64,000 bases of DNA from Bryobacter sp. CoA8 C33 (GTDB lineage Bacteria > Acidobacteriota > Terriglobia > Bryobacterales > Bryobacteraceae), in assembly GCA_019931185.1 (NCBI GenBank), contig JAINDK010000018.1, positions 62,001-126,000 on the forward strand. Direction: 5' to 3'. This document shows, piece by piece, positions 37,641-44,784 of this stretch. A program made the position numbers and the translations under genes. Within the stretch, counting starts at the first letter, position 1; every line of letters begins with the position of its first letter. Below the pieces are notes generated by a model, which saw nothing but the letters and a program-made list of their open reading frames with translations, was not told the origin of the DNA and did not search any database.

Positions 37641-38618
37641 TTATATGGTCCAGCGCCAAACGTTGGCTCCGACCGTAAAGCCCGCCCCCACCGTGACGAA
37701 CAACACGAAATCCCCCCTCTTCAGCTTGCCCTGCTCGACGGCGTCCCGTGTCGCTAGCGGAATCGTGCCCGCCGTCGTGTTCCCAAACCGGTCGATGTTG
37801 ATGATCACACGCTCCGGCCCCAATCCCAGCCGCTCCGCCGTGGCCTGAATAATCCGCATATTCGCCTGATGCGGGATCAGCACCTTGATGTCCTCCGGCC
37901 GCAGTCCCGCTTTCGCAATCGCCGCCAGCGCCGCTTCTTCCATCTTGCGCACGGCGTACTTGAACACCGTCTGCCCTTCCTGCTTGACATAATGCAGCCG
38001 CTGCTCCACCGTCTCCCGGGAACTCGGCATCCGGCTCCCTCCGGCCGGCATCTTCAGCGCCTCCCCGCCCGAGCCGTCGATCTCATTGTGGAAGGAGAGA
38101 AACCCCTCGCCCCGCTCAAGCAAAAACGCTCCCGCCCCGTCGCCGAAAAGTATGCAAGTCGTGCGGTCCGTATAGTCGATAATCCGCGACATCGTATCGG
38201 CGCCAATCACCAGTACCCTCTCATGCATTCCCCCGCGGATCAGGTTCGCTCCCACCGTCAGCCCATACACAAACCCCGAGCACGCCGCCGAAATGTCAAA
38301 ACCCCACGCCCCGCTCGCCCCCAGCCGGTCCTGCACCAGGCAGGCCGTGGAAGGGAAAAACATGTCCGGCGTTACCGTGCAGATCAGAATCGCATCCAGA
38401 TCCTTCGCCTCCATTCCCTTCTGCGCCAGACACGCCCGTGCCGCCTCCACGGCCAGGTCCGAGGTCGCCACCGCCGGGTCGGCCAGATGCCGCGTATGGA
38501 TTCCTGTTCGCGTAAGAATCCATTCATCGGTCGTCTCGACCAGTTTTTCCAGGTCCTGGTTGGTGAGAAGGCCAGGGGGCACGTAGCAGCCAAAGGCCGT
38601 GATCTGAGCGTTGTGCAA
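37641..38618 (-). CDS. fabH: 3-oxoacyl-ACP synthase III
   Basis: The 325-residue product has the FabH triad C113 (ISAACSGFVYGL), H250 (LIPHQANMRI) and N280 (DRFGNTTAGTIPL), and the typical N-terminus AQITAFGCYVPPGLLTNQDL. FabH condenses acetyl-CoA or a branched acyl-CoA with malonyl-ACP to start fatty-acid synthesis. The start codon appears to be TTG at 38618, since the family begins at this point and there is no in-frame ATG nearby; AAGAGA lies upstream. It is followed by the inositol oxygenase gene and is not next to acpP or fabD. Confidence 0.93.
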   Translation of the reverse strand: MHNAQITAFGCYVPPGLLTNQDLEKLVETTDEWILTRTGIHTRHLADPAVATSDLAVEAARACLAQKGMEAKDLDAILICTVTPDMFFPSTACLVQDRLGASGAWGFDISAACSGFVYGLTVGANLIRGGMHERVLVIGADTMSRIIDYTDRTTCILFGDGAGAFLLERGEGFLSFHNEIDGSGGEALKMPAGGSRMPSSRETVEQRLHYVKQEGQTVFKYAVRKMEEAALAAIAKAGLRPEDIKVLIPHQANMRIIQATAERLGLGPERVIINIDRFGNTTAGTIPLATRDAVEQGKLKRGDFVLFVTVGAGFTVGANVWRWTI

Positions 38619-38653
38619 GGGATTGTCTCTTGTTATGTTAGCCTGTCTATCGA

Positions 38654-39367
38654 ATGCCCGTTCAGAGTGCGATTTTCTTTGAAACTGTTCAAGAAATTTA
38701 CGAGCGTGTTTTCTCCGATCTGCGCCCCAATCTGAGCCTCCCTCGCGTTCACGTCGAATTCCATCCCTTCACCTCGCTTTCGAGCAAAATCCGCCTCGTG
38801 CAGGGCGAGCTGACCGTCAGAATCTCCGACCTTCTCAAGGACGCTCCCGCCCCCGTTCAGGAAGGCCTCGCCTACATTCTTCTGTCCAAGCTCTTTCGCC
38901 AGACTCCCCCCCGGCCCATGGCCGAAGTCTACCGCCGCTACCTCATGCGCCAGGATGTCTGCCGCCGCGCCGAGCACGCCCGCCGCCAGCGAGGCGTCAA
39001 GCGCCTGATTCACCCCGCCGGCCGCCACTTCCACCTCGAGGAGATTTTCCATGACCTCAACGCTCAATACTTTTCGGGCAAGCTCGAAATGCCCCTTCTT
39101 GGCTGGAGTCTTCGCCCGAGCCGCACGATCCTCGGCCATTATGATTCCTCCCATCATGCCATTGCCATCTCCCGCCTTCTCGACCAGCCCGGCGTGCCCC
39201 ATTGCGTCGTAGCCTACGTTCTCTATCACGAAATGCTCCACATCAAACATCCCGTGGATCGCTCCGGCTCGAAGCGCCGCGTCCATACCCGGGACTTTCA
39301 GGCCGAGGAAAAACTCTTCGCGCATTACGCCGAGGCTAAGGCCTTCCTCAAAACGGGTCCGCGGTGA
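38654..39367 (+). CDS. SprT-like zinc-metalloprotease domain protein
   Basis: This 237-residue protein has the zinc motif HEMLH (VLYHEMLHIKHPV), preceded by the SprT-type segment FHLEEIFHDLNAQYFSGKLE and followed by HTRDFQAEEKLFAHY. The order matches SprT-like/WSS-type domains, known from DNA-protein crosslink proteases. There is no signal peptide, so it is cytoplasmic. Its stop overlaps the GTG start of the DUF547 gene (GTGA). It is divergent from fabH with 35 bp between them. Confidence 0.8.
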   Translation: MPVQSAIFFETVQEIYERVFSDLRPNLSLPRVHVEFHPFTSLSSKIRLVQGELTVRISDLLKDAPAPVQEGLAYILLSKLFRQTPPRPMAEVYRRYLMRQDVCRRAEHARRQRGVKRLIHPAGRHFHLEEIFHDLNAQYFSGKLEMPLLGWSLRPSRTILGHYDSSHHAIAISRLLDQPGVPHCVVAYVLYHEMLHIKHPVDRSGSKRRVHTRDFQAEEKLFAHYAEAKAFLKTGPR

Positions 39368-40092
39368 ACCGCCGCTTCTTCCTGGCTGCCCCGGTCAGCC
39401 TATTCGCCAACCCGCTGGATGGACTCGCCTACTCCCTTCGCCAGTACGTCACAGCCACCGGCCGGGTCCGCTATGCCGCCCTCAAGGCCGATCTCGCGCC
39501 CTTGGAGGGCTACGTCAAACACCTCGCCACTTTCGATCCCAGCCGCCTGCCCAGCCGTGAGGCCAAGCTTGCCCACTGGATCAATGTCTACAATGCCCTC
39601 ATCCTGTGGAGCTTCGCCAGCGATTACCCTCAGCAAAAAGACCGCCTCCTCAACCCTGTGCGCCGGACAGCTTACTTTTATGCCCGCAATTTCCTGGTCG
39701 CCGGCCGCAGCCGCACTCTCGCCGGCATCGAAGACCATTCCATCCGCGAAGCCTTTCGCGAACCTCGTATTCACTTCGCCATTGTCTGCGCCAGCGCCAG
39801 TTGTCCCGCTCTTTCCCCCGAGATCTACACCGCCGCGAACGTCCTCGCCAAGCTCGAGCAAGACGCCATCCGCTTTCTTCGCGCCGATCGCAATCTTCGG
39901 ATCGATCTCCGCACAAAAACGGTTACCACCAGCGAGATCTTCAATTGGTTCCAGAAGGATTTCGGCGGCAGTCCGCAGGCCGTCTTGCATTTCATCGCCC
40001 GCTATAGAACAGAAGCCCGGCTATCGGAGCCGGGCTGGACTTTACGATTTTTTGATTACGATTGGTCGATCAACGATTCCCCACTGCCGTAG
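39364..40092 (+). CDS. DUF547 domain protein (exported)
   Basis: The 242-residue product starts at GTG 39364, overlapping the SprT-like stop, with a short leader (MNRRFFLAAPVSLFANP). The body has DUF547 marks: AKLAHWINVYNALILWSF, DDHSIREAF-like text (GIEDHSIREAFREPRIHFAI), CASASCPALSPEIYTA and the C-terminal FDYDWSIND. DUF547 proteins have a papain-like fold in distant comparisons, but the function is not established. The gene ends 23 bp inside the convergent membrane-protein gene. Confidence 0.88.
   Translation: MNRRFFLAAPVSLFANPLDGLAYSLRQYVTATGRVRYAALKADLAPLEGYVKHLATFDPSRLPSREAKLAHWINVYNALILWSFASDYPQQKDRLLNPVRRTAYFYARNFLVAGRSRTLAGIEDHSIREAFREPRIHFAIVCASASCPALSPEIYTAANVLAKLEQDAIRFLRADRNLRIDLRTKTVTTSEIFNWFQKDFGGSPQAVLHFIARYRTEARLSEPGWTLRFFDYDWSINDSPLP
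40014..40036. repeat. 9-bp hairpin inside the 3-prime end of the DUF547 gene
   Basis: Arms agcccggct (40014-40022) and agccgggct (40028-40036) pair perfectly around ATCGG, and a T-run (ATTTTTT) occurs about eleven bases later. It looks like a terminator but lies about 55 bp before the DUF547 stop codon, in sequence that codes for the conserved C-terminus. Confidence 0.6.
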
Positions 40093-40615
40093 CCGTGCAT
40101 GGGGTCAGCACGGCCTCAAATTGTTCAAGTACATCGACCAAGCCTCCCACATCAACCGTTTTCGCGCCCATACGGAATAGCACTAAATGCAATTCTACCC
40201 GCAACAATTCTCGCTGAAATTTGACCTTCATCCGATTCAGATCCATAACCAGCTTGGCGTCTGCCTCATTGCCAGACAACATCATGTAGCGCAGTTTGAA
40301 CTCAATACGGTTGAAGTCCAGACGAATTCCCTTCAAGTACCCTCGAAAGGCCTCCACTCGCCCGGCACGGAAGCGGCGAAAATCAGCCGCGGAAATGTAG
40401 GACAGCGATCGAACTGCGTTCAGCTCGCGATTGTCTAGAAGACGCGCCATCGGACGATAATACTCGGAAATGGATTCTCGATCCCCGGCTAAGTCATCCT
40501 CCAACCTAACGTCCAACAGGCGTATGCCACGCCTACGGACCAAGGCAAGCGTCACAAATAAAATGCAGGCACAAGAAACGGCAAATAAGAGAGGTATGAA
40601 ATGTTGGCTGCTCAT
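40070..40615 (-). CDS. Single-pass membrane protein with long helical domain, unknown function
   Basis: From ATG 40615 the product has 181 residues: one membrane helix near residues 7-27 (FIPLLFAVSCACILFVTLAL), then positively charged RRR, then a mostly helical cytoplasmic part (ISEYYRPMARLLDNRELNAV, FRAYLK-like text GRVEAFRGYLKGIRLDFNRI). I do not recognise a named domain. An upstream TTG at 40687 would add 24 residues, but without a good ribosome site. The 3-prime end overlaps DUF547 by 23 bp, and the seven-helix membrane gene lies 93 bp upstream in the same direction. The local DNA is AT-richer than the surroundings. Confidence 0.65.
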   Translation of the reverse strand: MSSQHFIPLLFAVSCACILFVTLALVRRRGIRLLDVRLEDDLAGDRESISEYYRPMARLLDNRELNAVRSLSYISAADFRRFRAGRVEAFRGYLKGIRLDFNRIEFKLRYMMLSGNEADAKLVMDLNRMKVKFQRELLRVELHLVLFRMGAKTVDVGGLVDVLEQFEAVLTPCTATAVGNR

Positions 40616-40708
40616 GAAAACACTATTAGCAACAGCATAATCGCGAGCGCGTTCAATTGCAAGCCATTTGTCTGGAAATGCAAGCAATAATCAGGGAAAT
40701 AATCCTCT

Positions 40709-41500
40709 CTAGTGCTTCCCGGCTCGGGAAAGAGCCGTATTCAAATCCTCAAGCCGCGCAAAAAGACGTTCTGTCTCCGCTAAATTAAGGGGCCCTCGGG
40801 GTGTGTTGAAGCTTTCTTCTTGCCCAGTAGCCCGAACCCGCAGCAGCCACAGCAAGCACACTACCGCTGTACCACCCAACTGGATAAAGTTTGCCAGTAG
40901 ATGTTGTGACCGGTAATTCCCGTCTTGCGCAACGAAATGCGAAAGCGAGCTTAACGTGAAGTGGCAACCCAGCAAAAACGAATGCTGCAGATGCATTTTG
41001 CTCATTGGTACTGGCATCCACGCAAGGAAGAGCAAAAAAAGCAAAACGAATACGGTAAACCCTACAGATACCGAATCATGGTATCGGATCGCCACCAACA
41101 AAAAATCCGATTTGTTGGCAGGTAACCTATTCAAGTAGGAAAACCAAATTCCAATCATGACTATCATTGCTGCCCATAGTGCAAATAGTGTTTGGATGGA
41201 AGCCTTTCGAATTGCTGGAAATCGCCCGAGTGCCTGACGCGACACCTCCTGTATCACCAGGAACTGAAAAACTGTTAACAAATAGCAATCTGCTTGAAAA
41301 AGAATCGAGTAGGCGCCATCAGGAAACATCACCGTGCGCGCTATTGCGGAGAGCAAAGTAATGCAAACATGGTACGATAGGAGAAATTGGAAAAACCGAA
41401 ACGAGTTTTGCAGCTGCCGACGTGATATTTCTACGATCACCGCAAGCTGAAATAGGGCCGAACCAGTCCATAGGATCCAGATTTCAGCCGTAAAATTCAT
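40709..41500 (-). CDS. Seven-helix integral membrane protein, unknown function
   Basis: The 263-residue protein has about seven hydrophobic segments (near residues 7-27, 35-55, 66-87, 103-122, 143-165, 172-191 and 200-221), for example ILFQADCYLLTVFQFLVIQE and VGFTVFVLLFLLFLAWMPV, and a short charged C-terminal tail (LFARLEDLNTALSRAGKH). No transporter or kinase motif is visible. AAGG lies six bases before ATG 41500. Its leader contains a strong 10-bp hairpin (41509-41542), and a 51-residue secreted peptide is encoded 145 bp upstream in the same direction. Confidence 0.75.
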   Translation of the reverse strand: MNFTAEIWILWTGSALFQLAVIVEISRRQLQNSFRFFQFLLSYHVCITLLSAIARTVMFPDGAYSILFQADCYLLTVFQFLVIQEVSRQALGRFPAIRKASIQTLFALWAAMIVMIGIWFSYLNRLPANKSDFLLVAIRYHDSVSVGFTVFVLLFLLFLAWMPVPMSKMHLQHSFLLGCHFTLSSLSHFVAQDGNYRSQHLLANFIQLGGTAVVCLLWLLRVRATGQEESFNTPRGPLNLAETERLFARLEDLNTALSRAGKH

Positions 41501-41508
41501 AATTTACC

Positions 41509-41542
41509 TTAGGGGGTACTAGTGATCACACATACCCCCTAA
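41509..41542. promoter_or_regulatory. 10-bp perfect inverted repeat in the leader of the seven-helix gene
   Basis: Arms ttagggggta (41509-41518) and taccccctaa (41533-41542) are exact complements around a 14-base loop. In the minus-strand message the hairpin ends just before the ribosome binding site of the membrane-protein gene. It could be an operator, an attenuator between the small peptide gene and the membrane gene, or the end of the peptide transcript. Confidence 0.6.
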
Positions 41543-41645
41543 ACACTACCATAATGGCATTCGTTTTACAATTGTAGCTGAATCGGTTTATCGCTGTACC
41601 GGTCCAATCATTCTAACCGAATCCCCAGCGCCTACTCAATGGGTA

Positions 41646-41801
41646 TTAAGCGCAGATTTGATAGCCCCAAACTGTAAAGCATTGCGGTATACGATTGCCA
41701 TCCTTATCGCAGGGGCAGGAGGGAAAAGGCAATGTCGCTCCCACATGCGGAACCACGAAGATTGCCGAAAAAACGGCCGCCAATAAAATCTTTTTAAACA
41801 T
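41646..41801 (-). CDS. Small secreted peptide with four cysteines, unknown function
   Basis: A 51-codon frame runs from ATG 41801 to TAA 41646 with the Shine-Dalgarno AGGAG ten bases upstream. The peptide starts MFKKILLAAVFSAIFVVP, a classic signal peptide of about 21 residues ending near VGA. The remaining 30 residues (TLPFPSCPCDKDG, then NRIPQCFTVWGYQICA) hold four cysteines, enough for two disulfides. The signal peptide, ribosome site and compact Cys-containing tail support a real gene. It lies upstream of the seven-helix membrane protein. Possible roles such as a signal, a toxin or a structural peptide are guesses. Confidence 0.65.
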   Translation of the reverse strand: MFKKILLAAVFSAIFVVPHVGATLPFPSCPCDKDGNRIPQCFTVWGYQICA

Positions 41802-42005
41802 ATTCAACAAGCTCCTGGAAAATTTGATTTAGAACCTCAAATGGTTCATAGTAGCAACAGGACGTATAGTTCCTACACTCCCACCTTAAACACCCTATTC
41901 CAGTTTTGAAGTCGGCACTAGAAAATTTTCGTGTTTCAGAACAATTCGGTTTTGCCGGGCACAAGAACAAGCAGCCACCACCCGATTTGTTGTATCAATA
42001 AATAC
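41802..42005. promoter_or_regulatory. Intergenic region between the divergent peptide gene and the helical-protein gene
   Basis: This 204-bp AT-richer region must contain divergent promoters. The only clear structure is a 5-bp inverted repeat (gaacc at 41832-41836, ggttc at 41843-41847) 31-46 bp upstream of the peptide start. No confident promoter boxes were found. Confidence 0.35.
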
Positions 42006-42467
42006 ATGGAGGCTGATGGCGCATCCGGAAAGCGGAAATGGCAACGGTCTGCCATGGAGGACCTCTGGGAAAGAACTCTGGCCCAAATCGAAACGCGAAT
42101 GGGCAAATTGGCTTATCTTTCCCGGCTTCACAATCCCGAGACGGACCGCTATGAACACCATGGCTTGATGACTGTTTTCGGCGAGGAAGCCGCTGAGGAC
42201 GCCCTCCGCCGCTCCCACGAAGACGTCCTGATGAGCCTTCTGGGCCTCAGTATCTTGGATCAGAAAGACGATGTCAGCAAATATGTGGAGAGTCTGCCGC
42301 AGAGCAAAAGGCGATTGCTCAGCTCCTGGGAGAAAAATCGCTCCTACCAGGCGCTATTGCCAAATCGCGCCACCGACGCCCAGCGAATTCTCTTTGAGGC
42401 TAATCTGCGGCTCATCATCCAGCATCTGAAGGGCGATTTCGCCGCCGCCGAGAAGTCTCGAATGTAG
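42006..42467 (+). CDS. Hypothetical helical protein
   Basis: From ATG 42006 the product has 153 residues, is charged and mostly helical (MEDLWERTLAQIETRMGKLA, DRYEHHGLMTVFGEEAAEDA, ATDAQRILFEANLRLIIQHL) and lacks membrane segments and cysteines. I do not recognise it. There is no strong ribosome site; ATG 42054 (MEDLWERT) is an alternative start. The 3-prime 53 bp overlap the convergent XRE-S24 regulator gene, so expression of the two may interfere. Confidence 0.6.
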   Translation: MEADGASGKRKWQRSAMEDLWERTLAQIETRMGKLAYLSRLHNPETDRYEHHGLMTVFGEEAAEDALRRSHEDVLMSLLGLSILDQKDDVSKYVESLPQSKRRLLSSWEKNRSYQALLPNRATDAQRILFEANLRLIIQHLKGDFAAAEKSRM

Positions 42468-43245
42468 TCGCTACAGCCACTACTTGCCCAATAATTTCAA
42501 TGTCGTTCGGGTAAAGAAATACCTGCGGCGGCTCAGCCGACGAAGGATGGAACATCACTACCAGCCGGTCACGGTCAAGATGACACCACCCGCATAACCA
42601 CCCATCCCGCGTCTCCAGGAAGTAGATCGGCCGGTCCCACTCGTTCGTCCAGCCGTTGTTCATCACCCGCGAGCTTTCATTGATCACCAGAAGCGACCCA
42701 GGCTGCAAAATCGGGTGCATCGACCAGTCCTCGCTACCCACCACCGCATACCTCTTGCGCCGCGCATCCGCCGAATTTAACAAGTGCAGCGGCAACGCCC
42801 CCCATCGCGTGATCACCCGGCTGAGAAACGTTGTTTTCGTCAGGTCCACTCCCGGGTCCAGGCTCAACGGAGCTTGAATCTCGCCAAAACCCATGGTGCT
42901 GTAATGAATTGAATGAGTTTGCTCGATCTCCCGCGTCTGTGCGTCTCCTGGCTGATCCGCTAAATTCACACCGTACCAGGACAATACTTCGAGAAAATCC
43001 AGCCGGTAAATCGTCGACAACGCATAGAGACGGTAGATCGTTGGCAATGTCCCATTGTTCTCGATTTCGCTCAGCCTGCTGAGTCCAATCGAATACTCTT
43101 CATTGCCACGCTTCTCCGCAATTCTCTGACTGGCGTCCGCAACCGCCCGAAATGTCAATCCGAGCCGCTCACGAGCCTTTCGCAGCCTTTGGCCTGCTTC
43201 GTCAGTATTCAGTAAGCTCTTACCGGGTGCGGCAACACCCGCCAT
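42415..43245 (-). CDS. XRE-type HTH regulator with S24/LexA-like C-terminal domain
   Basis: The 276-residue protein has an N-terminal HTH (AGQRLRKARERLGLTFRAVA, then EEYSIGLSRLSEIENNGTLP) and a C-terminal S24-like beta domain (GSEDWSMHPILQPGSLLVIN) resembling phage repressors and LexA. The Ser of SMHP matches the catalytic serine, but the usual downstream Lys region reads GWLCGWCHLDRDRLVV, without Lys, so self-cleavage is doubtful. Start ATG 43245 has GGAAG eight bases upstream; GTG 43254 is an alternative. It may sense a ligand through this domain. It lies between the helical protein and ubiX. Confidence 0.82.
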   Translation of the reverse strand: MAGVAAPGKSLLNTDEAGQRLRKARERLGLTFRAVADASQRIAEKRGNEEYSIGLSRLSEIENNGTLPTIYRLYALSTIYRLDFLEVLSWYGVNLADQPGDAQTREIEQTHSIHYSTMGFGEIQAPLSLDPGVDLTKTTFLSRVITRWGALPLHLLNSADARRKRYAVVGSEDWSMHPILQPGSLLVINESSRVMNNGWTNEWDRPIYFLETRDGWLCGWCHLDRDRLVVMFHPSSAEPPQVFLYPNDIEIIGQVVAVATTFETSRRRRNRPSDAG

Positions 43246-43367
43246 ATGCGACACTTCCAGAAGAAATCATTTTCAATTATAGGCCAGAATAGATAAAGGT
43301 GATAGTCCTTTTTTTTTCGATCTTGTTCTGATTCCAGAACGGCGCCTTGAAAAGTGGAGTACAACTC

Positions 43368-43955
43368 GTGAACAAGACTCGCATTATCGTCGGCATAAGC
43401 GGGGCATCCGGCAGCATTTACGGCCTCCGGCTCCTTGACAAGCTCGGCCGCCGCCCCGATGTCGAAAGCCACCTAATCCTGAGCCGTAGCGCCGAGCGCA
43501 CCCTCTTCCTCGAAACCGGCAAACTGGCGGCTCAACTGAAAGATCTGGCCAGTTGCACTTATCCCGTCGAGGATATCGGCTGCCGCCTGGCCAGCGGCAG
43601 CTACCCCGTCGAAGCCATGGTCGTCGCCCCTTGCTCGATTCACACCATGTCCGCCATCGCCGCCGGCATCACTTCCAACCTCCTCGTCCGCGCCGCCGAT
43701 GTCACGCTCAAGGAACGGCGCAAGCTCATTCTCATGGTCCGCGAGATGCCTCTCCATCTCGGCCACCTCCGTACCATGGTCAGTCTCGCCGAAATGGGAG
43801 CCATTCTCGCCCCGCCCATTCCCGGCTTCTACACCAATCCCCAAACGGTTCTTGATATCGTGGATCATTCGGTGGACCGGGTCTTGGATCTTCTGGGCTT
43901 ACCCTCGGCGGACACCAAGCGCTGGGACCCAAAGGCGGGTTATGAAACAAGCTAA
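43368..43955 (+). CDS. ubiX: Flavin prenyltransferase
   Basis: The 195-residue product has UbiX/Pad1 motifs: IIVGISGASGSIYGLRLLDK (FMN binding), YPVEAMVVAPCSIHTMSAIA and LKERRKLILMVREMPLHLGH. UbiX prenylates FMN with dimethylallyl phosphate to make the cofactor of UbiD-type decarboxylases. Start GTG 43368 has GGAG eight bases upstream; an upstream TTG at 43347 is less likely. Its 3-prime end overlaps pheA by 14 bp, so they form an operon. No ubiD gene is in the window. Confidence 0.93.
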   Translation: MNKTRIIVGISGASGSIYGLRLLDKLGRRPDVESHLILSRSAERTLFLETGKLAAQLKDLASCTYPVEDIGCRLASGSYPVEAMVVAPCSIHTMSAIAAGITSNLLVRAADVTLKERRKLILMVREMPLHLGHLRTMVSLAEMGAILAPPIPGFYTNPQTVLDIVDHSVDRVLDLLGLPSADTKRWDPKAGYETS

Positions 43956-44778
43956 GCAATACCTCAGAGCGGGATTTCAGGGCGAACGCGGCGCCTTCAG
44001 CGAAATCGCCGTCCGCCAACTGCTCGGCAGTGAGAGCGACCCCATTCCCTTTGAGTGGTTCGATGGCGTTTTCCATGCTCTCATCGAAAAAAAGATCGAT
44101 GCCGCCGTCATCCCCATGGAAAACACCCTCCACGGCAGCGTAATCGAAAACTTCGACCATCTCTTCAATCACGACGTCGAAGTAATCGGCGAGACCAGCG
44201 TCCGTATTGTCCATAACCTCATCGCCCTGCCCGGCGTCGCCTTCAAGGATGTCAAGGAAGTCTACTCCCATCCCGTGGCATTGAATCAGTGCCTAAAATT
44301 TCTCAAGGACAACCCGCGGATCGAGAAAAAGACCTTCTACGACACCGCCGGCAGCGTAAAAATGCTGGCCGAGACCAAACGTCGTGATGCCGCCGCCATT
44401 GCCTCCAACCTCGCCGCCGATATCTATGGTGCCCGCATTCTCAAACGGGGCATCGAAGACGACCGCGCTAATTTCACCCGCTTCTTCCTCCTCCAACGCC
44501 GGGGCGGCCAAATCAAAGGCAAAATGCCCCTCGCCCGCAAAGTCTCCATCGTCTTCTCCACCCGCAATGAGCCGGGCAGCCTCTTCCGCGCCCTCGCCGC
44601 CCTTGCCTTGCGCGATATTTCCTTGACCAAAATTGAAAGCCGCCCCCTCAAAGGCAAACCCTGGGAATATCTCTTCTACGTCGATTTCGAAGGCTCTCTC
44701 AAGGAATCAAAGGTCCAAAACGCCCTCCGCCACCTCGAGGAAGTCGCCGATGAACTCAAGGTCCTCGGCGGCTATTAG
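43942..44778 (+). CDS. pheA: Prephenate dehydratase
   Basis: From ATG 43942 the 278-residue protein has the dehydratase domain (FQGERGAFSEIAVRQLLG, AVIPMENTLHGSVIENFDHL, EVYSHPVALNQCLKFL) and the catalytic segment NFTRFFLLQRR, followed by an ACT regulatory domain (VSIVFSTRNEPGSLFRALAA, then LTKIESRPLKGKPWEYLFYV). It converts prephenate to phenylpyruvate for phenylalanine synthesis and is presumably inhibited by phenylalanine through the ESRP-containing ACT domain. There is no chorismate mutase domain. The start lies inside the ubiX end. Confidence 0.95.
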   Translation: MKQAKQYLRAGFQGERGAFSEIAVRQLLGSESDPIPFEWFDGVFHALIEKKIDAAVIPMENTLHGSVIENFDHLFNHDVEVIGETSVRIVHNLIALPGVAFKDVKEVYSHPVALNQCLKFLKDNPRIEKKTFYDTAGSVKMLAETKRRDAAAIASNLAADIYGARILKRGIEDDRANFTRFFLLQRRGGQIKGKMPLARKVSIVFSTRNEPGSLFRALAALALRDISLTKIESRPLKGKPWEYLFYVDFEGSLKESKVQNALRHLEEVADELKVLGGY

Positions 44779-44784
44779 ACACGC

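Noticed and set aside
41560-41640. Possible tRNA because of text resembling a T-arm (ccgaatccc)
   Set aside because: No acceptor stem, anticodon arm or matching D-arm could be folded.
41895-42218. Minus-strand frame of 107 codons opposite the helical protein
   Set aside because: No ribosome site, mixed composition, and the plus-strand frame is longer and more protein-like, although neither is certain.
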